Below are positions 33,741 through 42,626 of a DNA stretch of 64,000 bases, in pieces. A program made the position numbers and the translations under genes. Under the pieces are notes generated by a model, which worked only from the letters and a program-made list of their open reading frames with translations, was not told the DNA's origin and searched no databases. Positions within the stretch are counted from its first letter, which is position 1, and each line of letters opens with the position of its first letter. The stretch covers positions 248,001-312,000 of the forward strand of contig JANSYM010000001.1 in the NCBI GenBank assembly GCA_024742355.1, written 5' to 3'. The stretch is from Hyphomonadaceae bacterium. Lineage in GTDB: Bacteria > Pseudomonadota > Alphaproteobacteria > Caulobacterales > Hyphomonadaceae.

Positions 33741-34355
33741 TTAGTGGCGACGCTGCCGCGCCATCATCCGGCGGCCCTCAGCGGCAAAGTGAGCGCGTTG
33801 GCGCGCAATCGCTGCGGGCACCGGGCGGCGATATTTTCTTTGTGGCTTTTTCTCCGGCTCAGGCGCCGGGGCTTGTACATAGACGACTTGCGGTTCGCCT
33901 GGCACTTGCTCAACGACTGGTTGGGGCACCTGCTTTGGCTTGCGGCAGAGTTCCCAGACGGCGATGCCGAGGAGGACCGCACCGGCAGCGGCGCCTGCGA
34001 CCGCGCCTTCGCCAGCGCTAGGATCCTGCCACCAGCCAGGCTCAAAATCGACGAGGAAGACGCATGGAAATCCTGCGACCACGCCCATGGCGTACCAGAT
34101 CCGGGCCGCACGTTTCCTGTTGCCAAGCGACAAGGCCGCCGCATACAGGCACAAGGCGGCGAGAAAATAGGGCGCGCCGTAAATGATCCCAAGCTGTCGC
34201 CAGTCAATGCCGGCAAGGCCCGCCGTGGCGGCTTCGTCTTCCAGCATCAGGTTTGCGAACATCATCAGGCTCGGCCAGCGAATGGCCGCCATCGCTCCGA
34301 AAGCGAAGGCAATCGCGTATAACGCAATCAAAAGAGCGATTAGTCGACGTGACAT
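33741..34355 (-). CDS. Membrane protein with basic C-terminal tail
   Basis: 204 aa. Four predicted helices (residues about 5-25, 53-75, 85-103, 115-135), then a Pro/Glu linker (QAPAPEPEKKP) and a strongly basic tail (QRKYRRPVPAAIARQRAH). The tail could contact nucleic acid, phospholipid or a partner. No family recognised. It is divergent from the DUF3429 gene 60 nt away. Confidence 0.68.
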   Translation of the reverse strand: MSRRLIALLIALYAIAFAFGAMAAIRWPSLMMFANLMLEDEAATAGLAGIDWRQLGIIYGAPYFLAALCLYAAALSLGNRKRAARIWYAMGVVAGFPCVFLVDFEPGWWQDPSAGEGAVAGAAAGAVLLGIAVWELCRKPKQVPQPVVEQVPGEPQVVYVQAPAPEPEKKPQRKYRRPVPAAIARQRAHFAAEGRRMMARQRRH

Positions 34356-34415
34356 AATAAATTAATAGACCCGTAAAATTGATATGCCATGAACATGATC
34401 GAAGGGATTTGAGCT

Positions 34416-34898
34416 ATGTTCCGTTCTGCACCTCCCCAAGTGCCAATGGCACTGATGTTTGGCGGCGTTATTCCGTTTGCGTCTGCAGCGGGCGCGATGT
34501 TTGTCTGGCGCGATGATTACACGCAGGTGATCACCGCCGGGACGTGGTTGCTGGTCTATTCGGCCATCATTCTGAGTTTCCTTGGCGGCGTCCGTTGGGG
34601 CGCCGAAGTGGCGAAGCGCGAGCGTCCGCGATTTGCTGAGCTTGGACCAGCGACATTCGGGCCGTTGATCGGCTGGGGCCTGGTCATGGCGGCGTTCCAG
34701 TATGCGTTCCCGGCCTGGGTCTATGCGGCCATGGCGGCGGCGTTCATCCTGCACTTCCTGTATGACAGCATCTCGCCTGAATTGCCGATCTGGTATCGCC
34801 GCATGCGGTTGTGGCCGACAATCGGCGCTGTGCTGTCACTGATTGCCGCCTGGTACCTTATTCAGCGGGGCTTAGCGTCCCTGGGCGGGGCAGGCTGA
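34416..34898 (+). CDS. DUF3429-family membrane protein
   Basis: 160 aa, five predicted helices. The segment LLVYSAIILSFLGGVRWGAE is the signature of DUF3429, a family of unknown function common in marine proteobacteria; the rest (AALPATFGPLIGWG-like, DSISPELPIWYRRMR) agrees. Its last 41 nt overlap the 3' end of the convergent dsbB gene. Confidence 0.82.
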   Translation: MFRSAPPQVPMALMFGGVIPFASAAGAMFVWRDDYTQVITAGTWLLVYSAIILSFLGGVRWGAEVAKRERPRFAELGPATFGPLIGWGLVMAAFQYAFPAWVYAAMAAAFILHFLYDSISPELPIWYRRMRLWPTIGAVLSLIAAWYLIQRGLASLGGAG

Positions 34899-35397
34899 TC
34901 CCGGCCGCCCGGAAGCTCACTGCCGACAGCGCCAGCGAAATCAATGCATTCCATCCCGCCATGGAGAGGCCATAGGCGCCCTTCCACGGATCGTCCATGC
35001 AGGACGGGGCGCCCTGGCGCTGGTTCAGATTGGACAGATCGATTGCGTCCATGTCTACGACGGTGGCGGTGCAGCCGCTGGGTGCTGGCCAGAATCTGTA
35101 TTCAACCCCGGCGTGATAGGCGGCGACGATGGCACCGGTCAGGAAAATCAGACCGAGCATGATATTTACCGCCAACATGAAGCGCGGGTTCTGGCGTATT
35201 TGCCACAGCAGCAGGGCGGTCACCGACATCGCGACCACGGCCCAGTAGACCTCGCGCTGGCGCAAGCAGAGCGGGCAGGGCAAGAGCAGGGCGAATGTTT
35301 CGAACGCATGCGCCGCGCTGAGCATGGCCAGGGCGGCAACCAGTGCCAAAGCGGGCCAGCGCCAGGTTTTCAGGACAGGATCAATGCGTTCCAACAT
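34858..35397 (-). CDS. dsbB: Disulfide bond formation protein B
   Basis: 179 aa, four helices. First periplasmic loop has the redox pair CPLC (Cys41, Cys44) followed by RQREVYW; second loop has Cys109 and Cys133. It reoxidises DsbA and passes electrons to quinone. ATG 35397 gives the standard N-terminus (MLERIDPVLK). The 3' end overlaps the convergent DUF3429 gene by 41 nt, which is unusual but both frames are well supported. Confidence 0.88.
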   Translation of the reverse strand: MLERIDPVLKTWRWPALALVAALAMLSAAHAFETFALLLPCPLCLRQREVYWAVVAMSVTALLLWQIRQNPRFMLAVNIMLGLIFLTGAIVAAYHAGVEYRFWPAPSGCTATVVDMDAIDLSNLNQRQGAPSCMDDPWKGAYGLSMAGWNALISLALSAVSFRAAGISLPRPGTLSPAE

Positions 35398-35478
35398 GGC
35401 GGGTAGAATCGTACCGCAAGGCGTCCGTGTCCATGCGGCAACCACGCACGGGGCGTTACGTTTCTGTCACGGCGCGGT

Positions 35479-36093
35479 TTAGCCGAGGATCATGGTTTTC
35501 AGGCTGGTGATGATCCAGGTCGACCCGGTCACCAGGATGCCGATCCAGACCGTGCCCAGGATCGCGCCGAGCAGCACCAGAATGCCGTCCCGTGCCATCA
35601 GGCCGAACGACACGATCGCGACGGCAATGGCGGGCGTCGAATTGGTCAGCGGTAATGGGACGAGAATGGAGGCGCAGAAGGCGGTCAGGAACAGCGCGAC
35701 AACGCGTTCCATCGTTTTCCCGGTCAGGAATGTCAGGCGCGGGTGCGAGATCACTTCCAGCCAGCCAAACCATTTGCGGCCGAAGCGAGATGTCCGCGTC
35801 AGCCCGGCCTTGTTGATCATGCGCTGCCCGAATTTTTCCGGCAGCCACGGTTCTTCGCGCCCCGCCAGCATTTGCAGGGTCAGCGCCATCATCGGCAGCG
35901 ACACGACTTGCGGAACGCCGTAAAGAAACGGAATCGCGCAGGGCAGGGCGAGGATGAACAACATCGCGCCGAACGCACGTTCTTCCAGCCGGTCGAGAAT
36001 GTCATGCAGCGAAAATCCCGCATCCGGGGCATCATCAGCCATCGCTTCGAGCGATTGCAGGAAGGTGCGCGGCGGCGTCTTTGTCTCGGTCAT
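35479..36093 (-). CDS. Exopolysaccharide synthesis ExoD-family membrane protein
   Basis: 204 aa. Conserved opening with LHDILDRLEERAFGAMLFILAL, the PQVVSLPMMALTLQMLAGR motif and LTGKTMERVVAL, all typical of ExoD, followed by two or three C-terminal helices. In rhizobia exoD affects exopolysaccharide and alkali tolerance; the mechanism is unknown. Single gene near the tRNA. Confidence 0.85.
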   Translation of the reverse strand: MTETKTPPRTFLQSLEAMADDAPDAGFSLHDILDRLEERAFGAMLFILALPCAIPFLYGVPQVVSLPMMALTLQMLAGREEPWLPEKFGQRMINKAGLTRTSRFGRKWFGWLEVISHPRLTFLTGKTMERVVALFLTAFCASILVPLPLTNSTPAIAVAIVSFGLMARDGILVLLGAILGTVWIGILVTGSTWIITSLKTMILG

Positions 36094-36183
36094 ACAGCGC
36101 TGACTAGCGAGGTTTGTGCCAACCGCAAAGTGGAGATTGACGATCCGGTTCGACTGCGGCAGTTAGGCCCTCAGTCAACACAG

Positions 36184-36270
36184 GCCGGTGTGGCGGAATT
36201 GGTAGACGCGCGGGATTCAAAATCCCGTTTTCCTTGGAAAGTGTCGGTTCGAGCCCGACCACCGGTACCA
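36184..36270 (+). tRNA. tRNA-Leu (anticodon CAA)
   Basis: 87 nt including encoded CCA. Acceptor stem GCCGGTG (36184-36190) pairs with the 3' CACCGGT (one G-U), anticodon loop TTCAAAA within stem CGGGA/TCCCG gives CAA, a long class II variable arm is present, and the T-arm is GTCGGTTCGAGCCCGAC. No integration signs at its 3' end. Confidence 0.97.
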
Positions 36271-36317
36271 CCTTTGTTGAGCGCGACCGAAATCCTGATC
36301 CCGGGGGAGGCGTCACA

Positions 36318-36521
36318 ATGAAACACCACATCTTGATTGCGCTCGGCCTGTTAATGGCGGTGGTGTTCAGTTTCCGGCTGGCCAATGCGCTGATCGTTCC
36401 CGGATTAGGCGGCGCGGAGCTCTACCTGTTTGGCGGCATCGTGATCGCCGGCGCGCTGATCTTTTTCGGCTTGAAAGAACGCCGCGACGCTCGCAATCGC
36501 GAAGCGGGAGATGATGCTTAG
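36318..36521 (+). CDS. Small two-helix membrane protein
   Basis: 67 aa: two hydrophobic segments (MKHHILIALGLLMAVVFSF and LFGGIVIAGALIFFGLK) and a charged tail. GGGGGAGGC precedes ATG 36318. It lies 47 nt after tRNA-Leu and upstream of the DUF4212/symporter pair. Function unknown; too short for family assignment. Confidence 0.6.
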   Translation: MKHHILIALGLLMAVVFSFRLANALIVPGLGGAELYLFGGIVIAGALIFFGLKERRDARNREAGDDA

Positions 36522-36607
36522 TTTACGCTGCCGAGAAACGCCTGTTTGTGATTCACCCCGATGATGCGTTAAGCCTGTTCTGTATAAGAATCAGGGAGGG
36601 CCAGACC

Positions 36608-36871
36608 GTGTCCGAGAAAAAACAGACAGATGCAAAAGGCTATTGGGCGGCGACCATTCGCCTGACATTGAGCTTGCTGGCGATCTGGTTCGTTGTGTCC
36701 TATGGCGCTGGAATCCTGTTCCGGGACCTCCTTGATCAGGTCTCGATCGGCGGCGCACCGCTCGGCTTCTGGTTTGCGCAGCAAGGGTCGATCTATGTGT
36801 TTGTGGGCCTGATCTTCTATTATTGCTTCGCCATGGCCCGCCTGGAACGCAAATACGGCGTCGAGGGCTGA
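36608..36871 (+). CDS. DUF4212 small subunit of sodium/substrate symporter
   Basis: 87 aa, two helices; starts at GTG 36608 behind GGGAGGGCC. The motif YWAATIRLTLSLLAIWFVVSYGAG and C-terminal RLERKYGVEG define DUF4212, the small partner always encoded just before VC_2705-type solute symporters. The partner starts 4 nt after its stop, so the two are translationally linked. Confidence 0.9.
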   Translation: MSEKKQTDAKGYWAATIRLTLSLLAIWFVVSYGAGILFRDLLDQVSIGGAPLGFWFAQQGSIYVFVGLIFYYCFAMARLERKYGVEG

Positions 36872-36875
36872 GGCG

Positions 36876-38651
36876 ATGGATTGGACCCTGTTTTTCGTCA
36901 CCACGACGTTCGCGCTCTATATCGGTATCGCCATCTGGGCACGCGCTGGTTCGACAGATGATTTCTACGTCGCCGGGCATGACGTGCACCCGACCGTCAA
37001 TGGCATGGCAACCGCGGCGGACTGGATGTCAGCCGCCTCCTTCCTGTCCATGGCAGGATTGATCGCATTCCTCGGTTATGGCGGCTCGGTCTATCTGATG
37101 GGCTGGACCGGCGGCTATGTGTTGCTGGCCGTATTGCTGGCGCCCTTCCTGCGCGAGTTTGGCAAGTTCACCGTCCCGGATTTTGTTGGCGATCGGTATT
37201 ATTCAGACCTCGCCCGGATCATCGCGGTGATCTGCGCCCTGTTCGTCTCGTTCACCTATATTGCCGGACAGATGAAAGGGGTTGGCGTGGCCTTTTCCGG
37301 CTTTCTCGGCGTCGACTTCAATGTCGGCATCGTGATCGGCATGGTGATCGTCTTCTTCTATGCCGTGCTGGGCGGGATGAAGGGCGTGACCTATACGCAG
37401 GTCGCGCAGTATTGCGTCCTAATCTTCGCCTATACGGTGCCAGCGATTTTCATGTCGATGATCATTACCGGCAATCCGATCCCGCAGCTTGGCTTTATCA
37501 GCAATGCCGCGGGTGAAGACATCTCGATGCTTCAGAAGCTCAACACGGTCGTCACCGATCTTGGTTTCCAGGAATACACGCAAACGGACAAATCCATGTT
37601 TGACGTGTTCGCGATCACGGGCGCTCTAATGTTCGGGACCGCCGGTCTGCCACACGTCATCATCCGGTTCTTCACCGTGCCGAGCGCCAAGGCCGCGCGC
37701 CTGTCGGCAGGCTGGGCTTTGGTCTTCATTGCAGCGCTGTACACCACAGCGCCTGCGGTTGCCTCGTTCGCGCGGCTCAATTTCATCGACACCGTGAATG
37801 AGAGCACATACATCGCCGCTGATGAGGATTATCAGGCGCGCGCCGCTGAAATCGAGGCGGCTGGCGGCACACCCATCCCGGAATGGTATGGCGACTGGGA
37901 AGTGACCGGCCTGATCGGTTTCGAAGACAAGAATGGCGATGGCATCGTCCAGTTCCGTGGGCCCAACGCACCAGATCAGCTGGAGAATGAAGTTGTTCCC
38001 TTCAGCGCCGATATTCACGTCCTGGCCAACCCGCAAATCGCGCAATTGCCCGCCTGGGTGATCGGGCTTGTCGTTGCGGGTGGATTGGCGGCCGCGCTGT
38101 CGACTGCGGCCGGCTTGCTGATGGTGATCTCGTCCGCCGTGAGCCACGATATCTGCCGGAGGACCTTGTTCAAAAGCATGGACGATAAGACAGAGCTACG
38201 CGTCGCCCGCGGCGCTGCCGCCGCGGCTGTTGTGGCCGCTGGCCTGCTCGGCATCTTCTCGTCGCAACTCGGCTTCGTCGCGCAGGTTGTCGCGTTCGCG
38301 TTCGGACTTGCCTCGGCGTCCTTGTTCCCGGTCATTTTCCTCGGCATTTTCTGGAAGCGGATGAACAAGGAAGGCGCTGTCGTGGCCATGTTGTTCGGCC
38401 TGGTCTCGACCTTTGCCTATATCGTCTATTTCAAGTTTGGCGGTGGCACGGCGGATCAGTATCTGTTCGGCGTGTCGCCGGAAGGCATCGGCTTTGTCTT
38501 CATGTGGGGCGCGGGCGCGCTCGGCATCGCCACATCGCTCGCCACCGCGCCGCCGCCGCAGGATATTCAGGACCTGGTCGAGGATATCCGCGTGCCAGGG
38601 ACGCGGCAGGCGCACGGAATTGCGGACGCTGATATGGCGCCGAGTGCCTAG
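36876..38651 (+). CDS. Sodium:solute symporter (ActP/VC_2705-like)
   Basis: 591 aa, about 13 helices. SSS-family hallmarks include GHDVHPTVNGMATAADWMSAASFL and AGQMKGVGVAFSGFLGV; helices carry the sodium-site Ser/Thr. A periplasmic insert of about 90 residues (AEIEAAGGTPIPEWYGDWEV...DKNGDGIVQF) with an EF-hand-like DKNGDG loop is present, a feature of this subfamily. It probably imports acetate or another short carboxylate, with DUF4212 as helper; substrate not proven. Confidence 0.9.
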   Translation: MDWTLFFVTTTFALYIGIAIWARAGSTDDFYVAGHDVHPTVNGMATAADWMSAASFLSMAGLIAFLGYGGSVYLMGWTGGYVLLAVLLAPFLREFGKFTVPDFVGDRYYSDLARIIAVICALFVSFTYIAGQMKGVGVAFSGFLGVDFNVGIVIGMVIVFFYAVLGGMKGVTYTQVAQYCVLIFAYTVPAIFMSMIITGNPIPQLGFISNAAGEDISMLQKLNTVVTDLGFQEYTQTDKSMFDVFAITGALMFGTAGLPHVIIRFFTVPSAKAARLSAGWALVFIAALYTTAPAVASFARLNFIDTVNESTYIAADEDYQARAAEIEAAGGTPIPEWYGDWEVTGLIGFEDKNGDGIVQFRGPNAPDQLENEVVPFSADIHVLANPQIAQLPAWVIGLVVAGGLAAALSTAAGLLMVISSAVSHDICRRTLFKSMDDKTELRVARGAAAAAVVAAGLLGIFSSQLGFVAQVVAFAFGLASASLFPVIFLGIFWKRMNKEGAVVAMLFGLVSTFAYIVYFKFGGGTADQYLFGVSPEGIGFVFMWGAGALGIATSLATAPPPQDIQDLVEDIRVPGTRQAHGIADADMAPSA

Positions 38652-38752
38652 GTTTCATATGGGACAGGCGGATGAGCATGGAGCGATATCGACCGCATCG
38701 CGCCCTTGCCATTCTGTCTCGCGCCTTAAATAAGCGGGCAAAGGATGATTGA

Positions 38753-39811
38753 ATGCCCGATACGATGAAGTCGACCATCTCTGTTCCCGGCGCGGTGGGG
38801 CCACTGCCAACCGACCACCCTGAAGTGCGGCAGGGCAAGGTTGGCGTGTTGCTGGTCAATCTCGGCACGCCGGATGGCACCGATTACTGGTCGATGCGGC
38901 GTTATCTGTCCGAGTTCCTGTCCGATCCGCGTGTCATCGAGGTGCCGCAGCCGATCTGGCAGCTGATCCTGCAGGGACCGATCCTGACTTTCCGACCGAG
39001 CAAGTCAGGCCGGGCCTACAAGAAGATCTGGACGGAGGACGGCTCACCGCTGCTCGTCTATACGCGCCGGCAGGCGGAACAACTGAATGCGCGCATCGGC
39101 TCTGATGCTCTGATCGTCGAGTTTGCGATGAATTACGGCAATCCCAGCATCGCGTCGAAAATTGACGCGCTTAAGGACCAGGGCTGCGATCGCATCTGCG
39201 TGGTGCCGCTCTATCCGCAATATTCAGCGACGACGACGGCAAGCGTCTGTGACCGCACGTTCAAGGCACTCGCGAAAATGCGCTGGCAACCGGCCGTGCG
39301 GACCGCGCCGGCTTTTCATGATCAACCGGCTTATGTTTCCGCCCTCGCGGAGAGCATTTCAGCGCACCTGAGCACACTCGATTTCACGCCGGACAAAGTG
39401 CTGATGTCCTATCACGGCATCCCGAAAGCCTATCTGGACAAGGGCGACCCGTATCATTGCCATTGCCACAAGACGACGCGCCTGTTGGCCGAACACCTTG
39501 GCTGGGCGGACGGGTTTGCAATGACGACCTTCCAGAGCCGGTTCGGGCCCACTGAATGGCTGCAGCCTTATACAGATAAAACGCTTGAAGCTTTGCCAGC
39601 GCAGGGCGCCAAGAAGGTTGTGGTGGTGTCGCCGGCTTTTATCTCCGACTGCCTCGAAACCCTTGAAGAACTGGCCATGGAAGGCCGCGACTCATTCATG
39701 GAAGCGGGCGGCGAAGCCTATTCCGTGGTGCCGTGCCTGAATGACAGCGACGGCGCGATTGATGTGATCGAGGATGTTGTGCGCCGCGAGATTGCCGGCT
39801 GGACCGAGTAG
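38753..39811 (+). CDS. hemH: Ferrochelatase
   Basis: 352 aa. Core motifs: VLLVNLGTPDG, the catalytic-His segment MSYHGIPKAYLDKGD, and EGRDSFMEAGGE with the metal-path Glu. The cysteine-rich stretch PYHCHCHKTT and a C-terminal Cys (VVPCLND) match the pattern of alphaproteobacterial ferrochelatases with a [2Fe-2S] cluster. It inserts iron into protoporphyrin. AAAGGATG precedes the start. The RusA-like gene begins 2 nt after the stop. Confidence 0.95.
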   Translation: MPDTMKSTISVPGAVGPLPTDHPEVRQGKVGVLLVNLGTPDGTDYWSMRRYLSEFLSDPRVIEVPQPIWQLILQGPILTFRPSKSGRAYKKIWTEDGSPLLVYTRRQAEQLNARIGSDALIVEFAMNYGNPSIASKIDALKDQGCDRICVVPLYPQYSATTTASVCDRTFKALAKMRWQPAVRTAPAFHDQPAYVSALAESISAHLSTLDFTPDKVLMSYHGIPKAYLDKGDPYHCHCHKTTRLLAEHLGWADGFAMTTFQSRFGPTEWLQPYTDKTLEALPAQGAKKVVVVSPAFISDCLETLEELAMEGRDSFMEAGGEAYSVVPCLNDSDGAIDVIEDVVRREIAGWTE

Positions 39812-39813
39812 AC

Positions 39814-40170
39814 GTGGACGGCTGGATCAAGAATGGCAAGGTTCGCGGACGGATTACCGAAGACGGCGATCTCGAAGTTCGGTGTTTCGGCCTGACCACC
39901 CAGGCCCGGTATTACAAGCAATTGTTTCGCGAATTTTTCCGCAAGGACTTCACGCCGCTACGCCCGGGCTTTGGCGATTATGACGTGCATATCGTGATGG
40001 AATATACAGGCGACGCCCCGTGGATGGATCTCGACAATCTTGCCAAGGCCTTGCTCGACAGCCTCACTGGCAACGCGTTTGAAGATGATCACCAGGTTGC
40101 GCGCTTGCTGGTTGAGCGCCGCGTGGGCGAACGCGAAGGGATCTATATGCGTGTGAAGGCGCTCAATTAG
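39814..40170 (+). CDS. RusA-family Holliday-junction endonuclease
   Basis: 118 aa from a GTG start 2 nt past hemH. The catalytic region WMDLDNLAKALLDSLTGNAF then EDDHQ places acidic residues at Asp72, Asp74, Asp91/Asp92, matching the Asp70-Asp72-Asp91 triad of E. coli RusA in spacing, and lysine Lys78 is also placed as in RusA. RusA resolves four-way junctions and is usually carried by prophages. Here there are no phage genes nearby and the gene looks integrated into a housekeeping operon. A divergent role is possible. Confidence 0.78.
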   Translation: MDGWIKNGKVRGRITEDGDLEVRCFGLTTQARYYKQLFREFFRKDFTPLRPGFGDYDVHIVMEYTGDAPWMDLDNLAKALLDSLTGNAFEDDHQVARLLVERRVGEREGIYMRVKALN

Positions 40171-40173
40171 GCG

Positions 40174-41757
40174 TCAGGAATTGGCGTCACAGCTGGCGCG
40201 ATGTCCAAGGCGACAGGCTGTGCCGCGCGCTTGTTTGGCGCCGGCAGGATCAATATCGCCGCCAATCCCAAATTCGAGATTGTCTGCATGCCAGGCGCAG
40301 CCGACATCGTGCCCCGCCCGACAGGCGCGCTCGATATATGTCCGCACGCGTGTGTCGCGCTCTGAGCCTGCTTCAAGATTGAGCAGAATAAAATTCGCGG
40401 CCGCGACGCAGGTCGCCGGGGGCGCATTTTGTCCAATCGGACAGGATACGTCATTGAGCTCGAGGGCGCGGACCAGGTCGATCTCGCCGCCAACACCGCG
40501 GGCGTAAAACTCTGCCAGGTCCTGGCACGAGGCCAGCCGACCGAGGTCACAGGATTGGTATAACGTGTCTCGCGCCCGCGCCGGATCGGCGACGCTGGCG
40601 CGGCCGGTCAGGAAATAGTCTGACGCTGCGGCGCAAGCGTCTGCGTCACCCCGATTGCAAGCTCGGTCGTAGAACTTGATCGCGGCAAGATGCGCTTCCG
40701 CGGTCGTTGAGACGCCAAAATATCTCGCCAGATTGGCGCAGCCGCGCGCATAATTCAGGCGGCAAAGCTGATCGGTGAAGGCGAGGAAACGGATGGGGTC
40801 CGCGCGCGTCGCCAAATACTCATAATGATTGAAGACCAATTCGCATGTCGCTACCGGGTCGGCTTGTTCTGCGGTGATGACACAGGCCTGACTGATGGCA
40901 TCCACGCTGCTCGTCACGTCCCCTCTCATCATCGTCGTGACGGCTGTGCGGACCAGGCGTTGATACGCGTCCTCCTCCACAATTGAAGCTCGAGCCATAG
41001 GCGCGGTCGCCGCTTGCGGTGTGGTTTCGGCGGTGCTGAGCGCGTCATCATCCGGCGTTGGGTCAGGCTCAATCGCCAGAGTCTCGTCGGTCACATCCGC
41101 GGTTGCGAGGTCGTCGGTCTCCGGTTCGGTATCGTCGACGGTTATGTCTGCTGGAGGGACTGGGTCGGCGATTTCGGGCTCGGCGTCGGCGGTCGGATCA
41201 GTCTCCGGCGGCGTGTCGTCAATTGGCTGCGACGGGATAGTCTCGGCGACTGCTTCGGGCGCCGGATCGTCTGTTTCGACAATCTCTTCTTCGGGTTCAG
41301 GGACGGGCTCTTGATCAACCGGCTCCGGGGCGGCGGTTTCGGCTTCGCTCGCTGTAGCGACAAGCTCGCATTCGAGCTGTCGGTTGGCCCAGTTGACCAG
41401 CCGATCGCTCGGGAATGGGGCAATCGTGCGTGGGCCGGCGCCGGATCGTTCCGCCGCTTCAGCGGAGCAGCGCCTCGACTCGATACACTGTGAGATGGCG
41501 TTGAGCGCCGATTGGTCGTTGAGAATGATATCGCGGCCCTGTCCGCTCCAGCGCAGGATCGACATGGCGGCGTAGCGGTCTTCAAGGCCGCGCTGCTGTT
41601 CTTCCGGCACCAAGCCGTCCAGCGCCACCAGCGCATCGCGCGCGGTTTGCGCGTATCGGTCAATCGATTCAGGAGGTGGGCATTCGGCCTGCGCGAAAGC
41701 AGGTACCGCCGCAACGCCCGCAGCGAGCACAAGCCCGCGCAACGTGTTCAGCATCAT
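40174..41757 (-). CDS. Secreted Sel1-like repeat protein with acidic linker
   Basis: 527 aa. Signal peptide (cleavage after AFAQA). Residues about 150-245 are a low-complexity Pro/Glu/Asp/Thr linker. The C-terminal half has Sel1-type helical repeats with regularly spaced Cys (ACVITAEQADPVATCELVFN; GCANLARYFGVS; GDADACAAASDYF; LASCQDLAEFYARGVGG; HDVGCAWHADNLEFG), suggesting disulfide-bonded or metal-linked repeats. Probably periplasmic protein interaction. It is convergent with the RusA-like gene (3-nt gap). Confidence 0.8.
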   Translation of the reverse strand: MMLNTLRGLVLAAGVAAVPAFAQAECPPPESIDRYAQTARDALVALDGLVPEEQQRGLEDRYAAMSILRWSGQGRDIILNDQSALNAISQCIESRRCSAEAAERSGAGPRTIAPFPSDRLVNWANRQLECELVATASEAETAAPEPVDQEPVPEPEEEIVETDDPAPEAVAETIPSQPIDDTPPETDPTADAEPEIADPVPPADITVDDTEPETDDLATADVTDETLAIEPDPTPDDDALSTAETTPQAATAPMARASIVEEDAYQRLVRTAVTTMMRGDVTSSVDAISQACVITAEQADPVATCELVFNHYEYLATRADPIRFLAFTDQLCRLNYARGCANLARYFGVSTTAEAHLAAIKFYDRACNRGDADACAAASDYFLTGRASVADPARARDTLYQSCDLGRLASCQDLAEFYARGVGGEIDLVRALELNDVSCPIGQNAPPATCVAAANFILLNLEAGSERDTRVRTYIERACRAGHDVGCAWHADNLEFGIGGDIDPAGAKQARGTACRLGHRASCDANS

Positions 41758-41828
41758 TGTCCCCGCTTACTTTACTACGACATTAATCCGCATTCGAAAT
41801 GTATCATACACGAATTGTGCCAACAAGC

Positions 41829-42143
41829 TTATGTGCTCTGCTGGCCCCAGAGGCGCATGGCGTCGATGATCGGGCGCATTTTCAGCCCTTTTTCGGTAAG
41901 GTGATACTCCGACCTGGGCGGGTGCGTGTCATAAATCTTGCGACCGATCACCTCGTGATCCTCGAGCATTTTCAGCCGGTTTGACAATGTGTTGGGCGCA
42001 ATGCCGCTCAGGGCCGTTTCGAAGTCTGAGAACCGACGCGGACCGTGGTCGACGAGTTCTCGAATAATCTCGCTGGTCCAGCGCGACCCGATAATGAATG
42101 CCGTACGCGAGACCGGGCAAAGCGGGAGATTCTTCTTCGTCAT
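41829..42143 (-). CDS. HxlR-family winged-helix regulator
   Basis: 104 aa. Family features: CPVSRTAFIIGSRWTSEIIREL near the N-terminus with the conserved Cys, then FETALSGIAPNTLSNRLKML and RSEYHLTEKG. Members sense oxidants or metabolites and bind as dimers. Divergent from the MAPEG gene, with a symmetric site between. Confidence 0.9.
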   Translation of the reverse strand: MTKKNLPLCPVSRTAFIIGSRWTSEIIRELVDHGPRRFSDFETALSGIAPNTLSNRLKMLEDHEVIGRKIYDTHPPRSEYHLTEKGLKMRPIIDAMRLWGQQST

Positions 42144-42177
42144 GCGCCCGTCTTAGACAAATCACTTGACGAAATCC

Positions 42178-42202
42178 AGTAACTACGAAAAATGAAGTTA
42201 CT
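42178..42202. promoter_or_regulatory. Probable HxlR operator
   Basis: AGTAACT (42178-42184) and AGTTACT (42196-42202) form a perfect 7-bp inverted repeat with an 11-nt spacer. TTGACG at 42166-42171 could be the -35 of the MAPEG promoter, so the site overlaps the region polymerase must occupy. Confidence 0.6.
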
Positions 42203-42221
42203 TAAAAACATGGAGAGCAAG

Positions 42222-42626
42222 ATGAGTGTTGAGCTGCAAATGGTGGTGGGATCGGTGGCGATCCTGTTCTTATTGCTGCTGTTCCAGGGGACATTGGTGC
42301 CGCTGAACCAGGGCCTTGGCTGGGGACTTGGCAGCCGTGATGGCGACCCGGATTATACCGACATGCAGGGCCGCACGCGCCGCACGATTGCCAATCATAT
42401 TGAGGGCATGTTGCTCTTCGTTCCGCTGGTCATGGTGGTCGAGATGGCCGCTCTTTCGTCGCAATTGACGGTCATAGGGGCGGGCATCTATCTCGCCGGC
42501 CGCGTGGCTTTCGCACCACTTTATCTGCTCGGAATTTCCTACCTGAGATCGCTGGCCTGGGGCATCGCCGTGCTTGGCACCATCCTGGTGGGTTATGAAG
42601 TGGTTGCGGCCCTGTTCGCGGCCTAA
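42222..42626 (+). CDS. MAPEG-family membrane protein
   Basis: 134 aa, four helices. The segment GRTRRTIANHIEGMLLFVPLVM has the MAPEG pattern (R-x-x-x-N-x-x-E), and FAPLYLLGISYLRSLAW follows. Family members include glutathione-dependent membrane enzymes; the bacterial branch is mostly uncharacterised. ATG 42222 has GGAG upstream; an in-frame ATG at 42192 overlaps the operator and is unlikely. Probably repressed by the divergent HxlR protein. Confidence 0.85.
   Translation: MSVELQMVVGSVAILFLLLLFQGTLVPLNQGLGWGLGSRDGDPDYTDMQGRTRRTIANHIEGMLLFVPLVMVVEMAALSSQLTVIGAGIYLAGRVAFAPLYLLGISYLRSLAWGIAVLGTILVGYEVVAALFAA

Noticed and set aside
36184-36521. tRNA-Leu as attachment site of an integrated element
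   Set aside because: No integrase, no repeat of the tRNA 3' end and no foreign block follows; downstream genes are ordinary.
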